Shown: piece by piece, positions 16,721-24,629 of the stretch | Layout: each line of letters opens with the position of its first letter | Numbering within the stretch: the first letter of the stretch is position 1 | Source of the DNA: an uncultured Bacteroidota bacterium | GTDB taxonomy: Bacteria; Bacteroidota; Bacteroidia; Chitinophagales; Chitinophagaceae | NCBI GenBank assembly: GCA_903824665.1 | Contig: CAIJXT010000004.1 | Location: 62,001-126,000, forward strand | DNA length: 64,000 nucleotides | Direction of reading: 5' to 3' | Notes under the pieces: model-generated | The model's input: only the letters and a program-made list of their open reading frames with translations | Databases searched by the model: none | What the model was told of the DNA's origin: nothing | Made by a program: the position numbers and the translations under genes

Positions 16721-17833
16721 ATGAAAAAGAAGGTAATAGTATTTTTAGGTACACGCCCGGAGGCCATAAAACTGGCACCGGTGATTGATGCACTCAACGC
16801 CAACGACCATTTCGAAACACTCGTTTGCTCTTCTGGCCAGCACAAGGAAATGTTGCAGCAGGTAATCGATTTTTTTAATATTCCTATTCATTTCAGGCTC
16901 GACGTTATGGAGCCCAATCAGCAACTCGCCGGCCTTACTGCAAAGCTGCTCGTAAAGTGCGACGAATTGCTTAAAGCCGAGAAGCCCGACTACATTGTAG
17001 TACAGGGCGATACTACTACCACGTTTGCAGCGTCGCTGGCAGCCTTTTACAACAAGGTCAGGGTATTGCACGTCGAGGCCGGTTTGCGTACCTACAACAA
17101 ATACTCACCGTTTCCAGAGGAGATGAACCGGGTGTTTACAACCAGCCTTACAGATTTTCATTATCCACCTACCATGCAGTCGGGTCAGAATCTGTTGAAT
17201 GAGGGTGTGCCTGCGAGTAAGATGCTTGTTACCGGAAACACAGTTATCGACGCGCTGTTTATGGGTCTTAAAAAGATAGAGGGCACGGTTCCTGCTGGTA
17301 TCGCTGCGCACAACCTTCAGGATCTCCGCAACTATATACTGGTAACCATGCACCGCCGCGAAAATCATGGTGATGGTATAAAGAATATTTGTAGTGCCAT
17401 CGGCCGGATTACTGCTGAGACAGGAGTGCCGGTGATCTTTCCCGTACATCTCAATCCTAATGTGAAAGATGTAGTACACGAAATATTGGGAAACAATCCG
17501 CTGGTGCACCTCACGCCACCATTCGCTTATCCTGAGTTTCTATGGCTGCTCCACAACTCAAAACTGATCATGACTGATAGCGGAGGTGTACAGGAAGAGG
17601 CACCATCACTTGGCAAGCCTGTACTGCTGCTGCGCGACACTACCGAGCGGCCTGAAGCAATGGATGCTGGTACCGTTTTGAAGACCGGCAGCGATGCCGA
17701 CCTGATCTATAAAGAGGCAGTACGGCTACTTACAGACAAAGCGGCTTACGACGAAATGTCAGCCATTTCAAATCCTTATGGCGACGGTCTGGCATCGCAG
17801 CGCATAGTCGATTCAATGGTAGCACTGGGCTAG
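16721..17833 (+). CDS. wecB: UDP-N-acetylglucosamine 2-epimerase (non-hydrolysing)
   Basis: Interconverts UDP-GlcNAc and UDP-ManNAc, supplying ManNAc for surface polysaccharide. The ATG at 16721 is preferred over the TTG at 16715. The 370-residue GT-B fold protein has GTRPEAIKLAPVI at the N-terminus, VQGDTTTTFAA, LHVEAGLRT, PFPEEMNR and MHRREN. The C-terminal UDP site is TDSGGVQEEAPSLGKPVLLL followed by TERPEA. All of the acidic and His residues expected for the non-hydrolysing enzyme appear present. It closes the three-gene glycan operon; its stop lies inside a hairpin (17829-17864). Confidence 0.95.
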   Translation: MKKKVIVFLGTRPEAIKLAPVIDALNANDHFETLVCSSGQHKEMLQQVIDFFNIPIHFRLDVMEPNQQLAGLTAKLLVKCDELLKAEKPDYIVVQGDTTTTFAASLAAFYNKVRVLHVEAGLRTYNKYSPFPEEMNRVFTTSLTDFHYPPTMQSGQNLLNEGVPASKMLVTGNTVIDALFMGLKKIEGTVPAGIAAHNLQDLRNYILVTMHRRENHGDGIKNICSAIGRITAETGVPVIFPVHLNPNVKDVVHEILGNNPLVHLTPPFAYPEFLWLLHNSKLIMTDSGGVQEEAPSLGKPVLLLRDTTERPEAMDAGTVLKTGSDADLIYKEAVRLLTDKAAYDEMSAISNPYGDGLASQRIVDSMVALG

Positions 17834-17864
17834 GGTTTAGTTCGGCACAGCTTACGCCCCTAGC
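17829..17864. terminator. hairpin between convergent wecB and VOC gene
   Basis: GCTAGGG (17829-17835) pairs with CCCTAGC (17858-17864) around a 22-base loop and includes the wecB stop codon. There is no T run, so termination is only possible. Confidence 0.35.
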
Positions 17865-17866
17865 TG

Positions 17867-18259
17867 CTATGCCTTCTGGGGTACAGCGTGCAGAGCCACC
17901 CGGTTGCCCTCGCTGTCTATAAACACAGCCATGCTACCATGCTCAGGCGATATCTCTGTTTTGGGCACTAATATAGTACCGCCCGCGGCTGTGATCCTAT
18001 CCAACACGATCTGTACATCTGGATTGGCATTCAGGTACACCATAGGCCCGTCGGTAGCAGAGGGTCTGTAAAAGTCTTCGTTGTGTACTAGTGCGCCCCC
18101 TATATTCATCGGATCTGATATCGGAAACATGCGCATTTGCAAATTAGGAAAATTCAGGTGTATCATCCTGATGTCGAAAATAGTCTCGTAAAATCGGCAG
18201 GCCCGGTCTATATCATTTGTCGGTATCTCGAACCAACTGACAGCGTTTGTAAATACCAT
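17867..18259 (-). CDS. VOC (glyoxalase/bleomycin resistance) family protein
   Basis: A 130-residue protein with two beta-alpha-beta-beta-beta modules of the vicinal oxygen chelate fold: FEIPTNDIDRACRFYETIFD at the start and VLDRITAAGGTILVPKTEIS ... MAVFIDSEGNRVALHA at the end. This pattern matches the YdcI/PhnB-like subgroup whose members have no fixed reaction. An upstream in-frame ATG at 18385 exists, but the ATG at 18259 starts the conserved fold and is preceded by a TATATTTG box ending 5 bases away. The gene is alone. Substrate unknown. Confidence 0.85.
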   Translation of the reverse strand: MVFTNAVSWFEIPTNDIDRACRFYETIFDIRMIHLNFPNLQMRMFPISDPMNIGGALVHNEDFYRPSATDGPMVYLNANPDVQIVLDRITAAGGTILVPKTEISPEHGSMAVFIDSEGNRVALHAVPQKA

Positions 18260-18264
18260 GGGTC

Positions 18265-18272
18265 CAAATATA
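18265..18272 (-). promoter_or_regulatory. -7 box TATATTTG for the VOC gene
   Basis: Minus-strand TAnnTTTG match ending 5 bases before the ATG. No TTG is seen at normal spacing. Confidence 0.5.
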
Positions 18273-18438
18273 CGCAAAACAGAATTTTTCGCAGACTGAA
18301 AATGAGCGGTTTGCAGGTGGGAAAAATAATCGGTTGCAAAAGCGAAAGCATCGTTAAGTTTTGTTACTTTTATACAGAATTTCATGAATGCATTTCCGTG
18401 CGTTCTGTGTGTTCATGCATTAAAACATTAATATTTTT

Positions 18439-20016
18439 ATGAAAAGGATATTGTGTATATCAACCCTCGCACTTTTTGTTGTTGCCGGATGTGTAAAGAA
18501 AAAGGATTTTGATTTTAAGAATGTCACCATCGACAACTGGCAGCCAGACTGGGCGCTGCCTATTCTTAACTCTAACCTGACCCTCAAAAATGTGGTCAAA
18601 ACCGGTACTGTTGTTACCGAAGACGCAGAAGGGTTGTACTCGCTGCACTATTCAGGCGACATATTCAGCGCCAAAGCGTCTGACTATATTTTCATTCCCA
18701 ATCAGTCATACAATACGCCTTCTATTATGCTGAGTATACCGCAGTCTATTGCGTCTTTCAGCGGTTCGTTCAGCGATTCTTCTTCAGGCAGTTTTACCTA
18801 TTCCGATACCAGCGGTGCGCAGCTCGCGCATATCAATGTGAAATCCGGTACGATTGCCCTTAACCTCACTTCTACATTCAGGCACAACATTAGTGCTACC
18901 ATCGTATTCCCGACAGTGTTGAAGGGTGGGGTACCACTACAGGTTACTACTGCTATCAATTTCCCCAATACTTCCTCTGCTGTAAATGTAAGCCTTGCTG
19001 ATTATGCGTTCGACCTTACGAATGGTAATACCACCAAAAATTACCTTCCATACAAGGTTAGATTCGCTCTGGTAGGTACTGGCGAAATGATCAACGCAGG
19101 GGATCATTTGTCTGCCAGCATTGCCATGACCGATATCAAATACAGCTTTGTAGATGGTTTTCTGGGACAGTATGATATACCGATTCCGGCAGATACAATT
19201 TATGTTGGCGTATTCGATAATACACTTACTGCCAACGTTTTTATCAGGAATCCAAAGATTAATCTGGCATTCAATAACTCATTCGGCCTCAGCGTGGCAG
19301 CCAGTTTCGACCAGTTGTATGGTCTTACTAACAAAGGTGCAGTGGTCAATATGGCTATCAGCCCCATAGCAGTGGGTGGAGCCACAACAGTGGGCCAGAC
19401 GGTCACTTCAAATTATACCATAGACAGTACGAACAGTAGCGTACAGAATATGTTTAACCCTGCGCCAAACCATGTAGTATACAATGGTCGTATTCGCATC
19501 AATGCTGCAGGGGCTGGGTCAACGTATAGTTTCGTGACAGATCAGAGTATGATCAGTCTCACTGCCGATGCAGAGCTTCCTGCCTGGTTCAAAATCATAG
19601 ATTTCGCACTTCAGGATACGGTAGAAATGACATTGCCCGAGGACACCAGCCTCGTACAGCGCGCCGAATTTAAATTGCTGATGGACAATGCGTTCCCGCT
19701 GTATGGTGCAGTACAGCTTTACTTCGCTGATGAAAACTATAATTTTGTGGATTCGCTCATGCCTACAGCATCTGATATCGTTGGCGAGGCTCCGGTGAAC
19801 AGCAACGGTCATGTAACCGGACGTACATCTGCTGTCACAACATTTGAGATGGAGCATAATGAGTACAATGCGCTGGCGCCCAAAGTGCGCTATGCAATAG
19901 TCAGAGCGCGACTTAAGACCAGCGGCTCATCAGACATAAAAATTCTATCCTCTAATAATTTGATTGTAAAACTGGCATTCAGGTTTAAGCTTAATGTCTC
20001 TTCAACTGATTTATGA
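18439..20016 (+). CDS. large hypothetical lipoprotein, 525 aa
   Basis: The signal peptide ends in a lipobox (FVVAGC, Cys18) followed by a lysine-rich start (VKKKDFDF). The mature protein opens with NWQPDWALPILNSNLTLKNV, a pattern I associate with uncharacterised Bacteroidetes surface lipoproteins. The remainder is beta-rich with many Ser, Thr and Asn residues, and no catalytic motif stands out. The stop overlaps an ATG of the next gene (ATGA at 20013-20016), so translation of the two is probably coupled. The pair with a DUF5723 outer-membrane protein suggests one envelope complex. Function unknown. Confidence 0.8.
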   Translation: MKRILCISTLALFVVAGCVKKKDFDFKNVTIDNWQPDWALPILNSNLTLKNVVKTGTVVTEDAEGLYSLHYSGDIFSAKASDYIFIPNQSYNTPSIMLSIPQSIASFSGSFSDSSSGSFTYSDTSGAQLAHINVKSGTIALNLTSTFRHNISATIVFPTVLKGGVPLQVTTAINFPNTSSAVNVSLADYAFDLTNGNTTKNYLPYKVRFALVGTGEMINAGDHLSASIAMTDIKYSFVDGFLGQYDIPIPADTIYVGVFDNTLTANVFIRNPKINLAFNNSFGLSVAASFDQLYGLTNKGAVVNMAISPIAVGGATTVGQTVTSNYTIDSTNSSVQNMFNPAPNHVVYNGRIRINAAGAGSTYSFVTDQSMISLTADAELPAWFKIIDFALQDTVEMTLPEDTSLVQRAEFKLLMDNAFPLYGAVQLYFADENYNFVDSLMPTASDIVGEAPVNSNGHVTGRTSAVTTFEMEHNEYNALAPKVRYAIVRARLKTSGSSDIKILSSNNLIVKLAFRFKLNVSSTDL

Positions 20017-20027
20017 TTAGCAACCAC

Positions 20028-21497
20028 ATGAAAAAATATTTACTTGCAGGCCTGTTGTCGTTGCCATTTGCGGCATCAGCACAAGATGCGTATACACTTA
20101 AATTTTTGCCTGAATTGCAGCAATCGCAATGGGTGAACCCTACTAATCAGACAGATGCAAAAATGTCATTCGGGCTTCCCGTACTTTCCGGCGTTTCTTT
20201 TTACCTGTTCAATTCCGGTTTCACCTACAACAGCCTGTTTCACCGCGTCAATGACTCGACGATGGCGATTCATCCCAATGATTTCATCGACAAGCTGAAG
20301 AACCGAAACCTGGTAGCTCTTGGTGCCAATGTTTCGCTGTTATCTATGAACCTTGCTTACGAAAATTTTTCTGTCGGTTTTTCCGTTACTGATAAAGCAG
20401 ATGTACGTTTTGTTTATCCCAAAGACCTCTTCAAGTTTGCCTGGTACGGCAATGGTGCCTATATCGGTCAGTCGCTGAATATTGGCAACTTCGGACTCAA
20501 AGCATCCTGGTATCGCGAGTATGCTTTGCATGGTACTTACAACTATGGCCGGTGGACCTTTGGTGCCAGCCCCAAATTGCTTTTCGGCAAAACAAACATC
20601 AATACACGTGAATCTTACCTGCAGGTCTATACCGCTCCCGATTATTATGCAATTACTGCTATGACCGAAATGAATATCGAGACAAGCGGTATTGCCGACA
20701 GCAATGATCGTAAAGAGGGCAACATGAGCTTTCCCGGATATGCATTCAACAGGCGAAATGTTGGTTTGGGTATAGACCTTGGTGCAAAGTATGATGTTAA
20801 CGAAAAATTGGACATTGGCGGTGGAATCAACAACCTGGGGTATATCAAATGGAAGAGCAATATTCACAACTACACTGCCGGACCAACATCATTTACATTC
20901 GATGGTTTCAAACTTGAAGACTTTTTCCAGGGCGACACCAATTTTATATCTACCGACCAATACATAGATTCAGTCTCTAAACTGATAAAGTTTGAAAAGA
21001 ACTCAAAATCGTACAAGACTTCTTTGCCCACAGAGTTTTATGTGATCGGCAACTACAAGTTCGACGACCGGAATACTCTCGGCGCGCAGATCAATATGCA
21101 GCGGTTCAGCAAGAAAATGATTTTTGCATCTACTTTATGCTATCGCTTGAAAGTCAGCAAACACTTTACCGGTGCACTTTCATATTCGATGAAGAGTAGC
21201 TCGGCATTCAATCTGGGCGGTGCAGTCATTGTCAATTTTGGGGGTGCGCAGTTCTACCTTGCAACAGACAATTGGTGGGCTGCAGTGAAGCCTTTGGACG
21301 CAAAGAACACCAACCTGCATATGGGCATCAATGCTGTAATTGGTGACCGGTTCAAAAAAAAAACGGGATGTTGCGATGAGATCTTACCTATGACGGAAGA
21401 TCGTCCATCTTCTGAAATGGGTTTTGAAGAAGATGATGAAGAAGAAGGTCACGATCACGGCCTGGGAACCCCAAGACCATCAAACGAAGAGAAATGA
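20028..21497 (+). CDS. DUF5723-type outer-membrane protein
   Basis: The ATG at 20028 gives a clean signal peptide (MKKYLLAGLLSLPFAASA, cut before QDAYTLKF); an in-frame ATG at 20013 overlaps the previous stop. The 489-residue body has the features of DUF5723: an early NPTNQTDAKMSFGLPVLSGV segment, many aromatic beta strands, and a FadL-like feel, so it is probably a beta-barrel in the outer membrane. The C-terminus is an unusual acidic/His tail (FEEDDEEEGHDHG), possibly cation-binding. It is co-transcribed with the lipoprotein before it and is followed by a terminator at 21510-21543. Confidence 0.8.
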   Translation: MKKYLLAGLLSLPFAASAQDAYTLKFLPELQQSQWVNPTNQTDAKMSFGLPVLSGVSFYLFNSGFTYNSLFHRVNDSTMAIHPNDFIDKLKNRNLVALGANVSLLSMNLAYENFSVGFSVTDKADVRFVYPKDLFKFAWYGNGAYIGQSLNIGNFGLKASWYREYALHGTYNYGRWTFGASPKLLFGKTNINTRESYLQVYTAPDYYAITAMTEMNIETSGIADSNDRKEGNMSFPGYAFNRRNVGLGIDLGAKYDVNEKLDIGGGINNLGYIKWKSNIHNYTAGPTSFTFDGFKLEDFFQGDTNFISTDQYIDSVSKLIKFEKNSKSYKTSLPTEFYVIGNYKFDDRNTLGAQINMQRFSKKMIFASTLCYRLKVSKHFTGALSYSMKSSSAFNLGGAVIVNFGGAQFYLATDNWWAAVKPLDAKNTNLHMGINAVIGDRFKKKTGCCDEILPMTEDRPSSEMGFEEDDEEEGHDHGLGTPRPSNEEK

Positions 21498-21509
21498 TTT
21501 TGATCGCTG

Positions 21510-21543
21510 AAAAGCATTGTGGTAAAGGGTTTTGATGCTTTTT
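21510..21543 (+). terminator. intrinsic terminator
   Basis: AAAAGCAT (21510-21517) pairs with ATGCTTTT (21535-21542), and the right arm runs into a T stretch. It closes the lipoprotein/DUF5723 operon. Confidence 0.6.
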
Positions 21544-21566
21544 GTGAATTTGTTTTTAGTCAGAGG

Positions 21567-21599
21567 TTTGGAAAATTCATTTTTTACCATTTACCTTTG
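21567..21599 (+). promoter_or_regulatory. promoter TTTG-N21-TACCTTTG for the met operon
   Basis: TTTG at 21567-21570 and TACCTTTG at 21592-21599 with a 21-base spacer. The start of transcription would fall about 10-13 bases before the SAM aptamer. Confidence 0.65.
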
Positions 21600-21617
21600 C
21601 ACCAGTTCTTTAACATT

Positions 21618-21726
21618 ACTTATCAAGAAAGGCAGAGGGTCATGGCCCTGTGAAGCCTTAGCAACCTCCTCCCGCGGCAGCGGAAGAGCTGGTGCTAACT
21701 CCATCCCGGAAACGGGGTAGATAAGT
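21618..21726 (+). ncRNA. SAM-I (S-box) riboswitch aptamer
   Basis: The closing stem P1 is ACTTATC with GATAAGT (21618-21624 and 21720-21726). Inside are the diagnostic S-box segments: TCAAGAAAGGCAGAGGG, then GGCCCTGTGAAGCC, then TTAGCAACC, and a P3/P4 part that includes GGTGCTAACTCC. This order and spacing match the SAM-I family, which binds S-adenosylmethionine and turns off sulfur-amino-acid genes. A terminator hairpin follows at 21774-21806 and a cystathionine gamma-synthase-like gene at 21907, as expected. Confidence 0.93.
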
Positions 21727-21773
21727 CAGACGCAAAGTTGATTGATAGTCGTAAACACGATTGCATAATACTC

Positions 21774-21806
21774 AGGCTCCTCTGATTTATCGGTGGAGCT
21801 TTTTTA
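21774..21806 (+). terminator. expression-platform terminator of the SAM riboswitch
   Basis: AGGCTCC (21774-21780) pairs with GGAGCTT (21795-21801, including a G-U pair), followed by a run of T. It fits the off state when SAM is bound. Confidence 0.7.
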
Positions 21807-21906
21807 TTTCCATTAACTCGAGTACATGGGAATAATTGAGCAATGCCGGTAATCTTTTCTGATAAGTGGTTTAAGGAATATTGTTTCACCTTAAAAAACA
21901 GAAAAG

Positions 21907-23103
21907 ATGAGTAACGCAACAAAACTGATACACAGTATTCCGGTAGATAAGCAGACAGGTGCTATTTCTGTGCCCATTTACCAGACATCCACCTACGTGC
22001 AAGATGCACCAGGTGTGAACAAAGGTTACGACTATGCCCGTAGCAACAATCCCACACGTGCAGCACTGGAGACAATAGTTGCTGGCCTGGAAAACGGACA
22101 GACCGGTATCGCGTTCGCAAGTGGTCTGGCAGCGATTGATGCAGTAGTGAAATTGCTGGAAGGTGGCGATGAGATACTGGCTGTTGACGACATCTATGGT
22201 GGCGCATTCAGGCTCTTCACCCATATTTACGCCAAATTCGGTATCAAGGTAAACTATGTGGATACAACCGATGTCGCCAATGTGATCGAAGCATTCACGG
22301 ATAGAACTAAGCTGGTGTGGCTGGAAACGCCTACAAACCCCACGCTCAAGATCAGCGACATAGCGGCCATAGCAAAGGTGGCCAGACAGCAAGGGGCTTT
22401 GTTGTGTGTAGACAACACCTTTGCGTCGCCGGCATTGCAGCAGCCGTTATGTCTCGGTGCCGATTTAGTGGTGCATAGTGCCACCAAGTATCTTGGTGGT
22501 CACAGCGACCTGATTGCGGGTATTGTTGTCACAGCAGATGCAATTATCGGCGACCGGATAAAGTTCATTCAGAATGCGAGTGGTGCTATCCTGTCGCCAC
22601 ATGACAGCTGGCTGGTGATAAGAGGTATAGAGACCCTGTACCTGAGGGTGAAGGAACACTCTGCCAATGCGCATGCGGTTGCCAGATATTTGCAGACACA
22701 CCCGGCCGTCGATAAGGTGTATTATCCCGGATTGCGATCTCATCCCAACCACGATATTGCAGCGAGACAGCAAAAAGGCGGGTTTGGAGGGGTTGTTTCC
22801 TTCTCCCTGAGGCAGGACACGGCTGCAGCTGCAAAAGAAGTGGTCTGTAGTACACACTTGTTCAAACTCGCTGAAAGTCTTGGTGGTGTCAAGAGTCTGC
22901 TTTGTCATCCGGCCTCCATGACGCACAAGAGTATACCTGGTGATCAGCGCAGGGCTGCTGGTGTAGCTGATAGCCTCATACGCCTCAGTGTAGGTCTGGA
23001 AGACGTAGACGATCTCATCAGCGATATCGGCAATGCTCTGGATGCGCTTTCAGGTGTCTATGTCGAAGGAGATGCTTCCCTGTCCACCCATATCACTGCT
23101 TAG
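21907..23103 (+). CDS. metB: cystathionine gamma-synthase-like PLP enzyme
   Basis: A 398-residue member of the Cys/Met metabolism PLP-dependent family (fold type I). The PLP lysine is in VVHSATKYLGGHSDLIAG. Other signatures are YARSNNPTRAALE, ASGLAAIDAV, WLETPTNPTLK, CVDNTFASP and SLGGVKSLLCHPASMTHKSIP. The last motif is typical of cystathionine gamma-synthase and gamma-lyase rather than O-acetylhomoserine sulfhydrylase, which is longer. Position behind a SAM riboswitch and before homoserine dehydrogenase favours the synthetic direction: joining cysteine to an activated homoserine. A gamma-lyase or direct sulfhydrylase activity cannot be excluded. Confidence 0.85.
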   Translation: MSNATKLIHSIPVDKQTGAISVPIYQTSTYVQDAPGVNKGYDYARSNNPTRAALETIVAGLENGQTGIAFASGLAAIDAVVKLLEGGDEILAVDDIYGGAFRLFTHIYAKFGIKVNYVDTTDVANVIEAFTDRTKLVWLETPTNPTLKISDIAAIAKVARQQGALLCVDNTFASPALQQPLCLGADLVVHSATKYLGGHSDLIAGIVVTADAIIGDRIKFIQNASGAILSPHDSWLVIRGIETLYLRVKEHSANAHAVARYLQTHPAVDKVYYPGLRSHPNHDIAARQQKGGFGGVVSFSLRQDTAAAAKEVVCSTHLFKLAESLGGVKSLLCHPASMTHKSIPGDQRRAAGVADSLIRLSVGLEDVDDLISDIGNALDALSGVYVEGDASLSTHITA

Positions 23104-23163
23104 TAAAAGGTTACACTCTTTTCTTTCACTATACCTTTTGTAAAAGGTATGCAGAGGGTGTAC
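23104..23163 (+). promoter_or_regulatory. structured intercistronic RNA with alternative pairings
   Basis: Two nested stems are visible between metB and hom: an outer stem (23112-23120 with 23154-23162, nine pairs including two G-U) and an inner hairpin ATACCTTTT/AAAAGGTAT (23131-23150). The left half of the inner hairpin (ACCTTTT, 23133-23139) could instead pair with an upstream AAAAGGT (23105-23111). The two pairings exclude each other, as in an attenuator. No clear T run follows, so an effect on translation of hom or on RNA stability is as likely. Confidence 0.45.
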
Positions 23164-23194
23164 ATTATTCGTCACATTCTAAAATCATTACATT

Positions 23195-24442
23195 ATGTCG
23201 AGTCAAACAAAATTGAATATTGGCCTTTATGGCTTTGGGGTAGTGGGTGCTAGCCTTTACGAGGTGCTGACCCATACCACTACACTAAATACCCGGATCA
23301 GTAAAGTGTGCATCAGGCATGCAGAAAAGGAACGTAGTGCTCCCGCAGCGCTTTTTACAACAGACCGGAACCTGATACTGGATGATCCGGATATTAATGT
23401 TGTTGTGGAGCTCACCAGCGACCCTGTTGCGGCATACTACATTGTCACTACTGCTTTGCGGAGAGGCAAAGCTGTAGTAAGTGCCAACAAAAAGATGATT
23501 GCGGAGCACCTGGAAGAATTGATCGATCTGCAATTGCAATACAAGGTGCCCTTATTGTACGAGGCTTCTTGCTGCGCCAGTATTCCGGTAATCCGCAACC
23601 TGGAAGAATATTATGACAACGATCTGCTGCACAGCATCAGTGGTATTGTGAATGGGTCAACCAACTATATTCTCACCCGCATTGCAGAAGGCAGAAATAC
23701 CTATGAGGAGGCGCTGGCAGCTGCGCAGGCCGCTGGTTTTGCCGAGGCTGATCCGTCGCTGGATGTGCAGGGTACAGATGCTGCCAACAAGATGAGCATA
23801 TTTTTGGCGCATGCTTATGGTGTGCTGGCGCACCCCGAAAAGTTGCTGTATACCGGCATAGTAAACCTGCACAAGGCTGATAGTATTTTTGCGCGGGAGA
23901 AGGGGTATGAGATAAGGCTTGTAGCACAGGCGCGCAAGCTAAAGGATGGGAAGGTGGCCGCATTTGTGCTGCCGCAGTTTGTGGGAAATGGCAATATGCT
24001 GTGCGAGGTGAAACACGAGTATAATGGAGTGGTAATAGAAAGCAGTCTTGCCGACAAACAATTCTTCTGTGGTAAGGGTGCCGGCGGTTTCCCAACTGCA
24101 TCAGCAGTATTGAGTGATTTGTCGGCACTGAGATATGAATACCGGTATGAGTATAAGAAACTTCGGTATAGTGACCCATCCGAACTGAGCAGTGATTTTT
24201 ACCTGCGTGTTTGTATCAGTTTCAAAAGCCTGATACAGGTAGTGCACGAGCGCTTTGCAAGAGTGGAGGAGTGGTCTAGCAGTGATACCAGGTGTCACAT
24301 TACAGGTATCATTCACTATTCACAGCTTCAGGAAAGTAATTGGTGGAAGCAACCCGGCGTTTCATTGATTGTGTACCCCGGGGGAATTGTAGAACATTTT
24401 CTACCCGTTCACATTTTTGAAGAGGAATTTGTAGAAGTGTAG
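23195..24442 (+). CDS. hom: homoserine dehydrogenase
   Basis: Reduces aspartate semialdehyde to homoserine with NAD(P)H, on the path to methionine and threonine. The Rossmann start is NIGLYGFGVVGASLYEVL. The catalytic domain has VVSANKKMIAEH, LLYEASCCASIPVIRNLEEY, SGIVNGSTNYILTRI, GFAEADPSLDVQGTDAANKM, in the order expected of the family. At 415 residues it is a stand-alone enzyme without the aspartokinase fusion. The C-terminal 80 residues stand where an ACT domain usually lies but do not read like a typical ACT; this may be a divergent regulatory domain. It follows metB by 91 bases that contain a structured element. Confidence 0.93.
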   Translation: MSSQTKLNIGLYGFGVVGASLYEVLTHTTTLNTRISKVCIRHAEKERSAPAALFTTDRNLILDDPDINVVVELTSDPVAAYYIVTTALRRGKAVVSANKKMIAEHLEELIDLQLQYKVPLLYEASCCASIPVIRNLEEYYDNDLLHSISGIVNGSTNYILTRIAEGRNTYEEALAAAQAAGFAEADPSLDVQGTDAANKMSIFLAHAYGVLAHPEKLLYTGIVNLHKADSIFAREKGYEIRLVAQARKLKDGKVAAFVLPQFVGNGNMLCEVKHEYNGVVIESSLADKQFFCGKGAGGFPTASAVLSDLSALRYEYRYEYKKLRYSDPSELSSDFYLRVCISFKSLIQVVHERFARVEEWSSSDTRCHITGIIHYSQLQESNWWKQPGVSLIVYPGGIVEHFLPVHIFEEEFVEV

Positions 24443-24455
24443 CTATTGTAGGTAG

Positions 24456-24487
24456 CAGCGGGGAATATTATTTTCCCGCTGTTGTTT
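24456..24487 (+). terminator. intrinsic terminator of the met operon
   Basis: CAGCGGG (24456-24462) pairs with CCCGCTG (24475-24481) and is followed by TTGTTT. It lies 13 bases after the hom stop. Confidence 0.65.
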
Positions 24488-24629
24488 ACTTGTAAGTTAA
24501 TATTAGTTTGTTCATTATGAGGTTCGAGGTATACACGCCTTGTTGCTTTGTCTAAATTGTAATTTATGGCATATTATTTGTTTGTAGTTAGGTGTATGTC
24601 TTAGTTGTACCCGCACTCAAACACACCTT

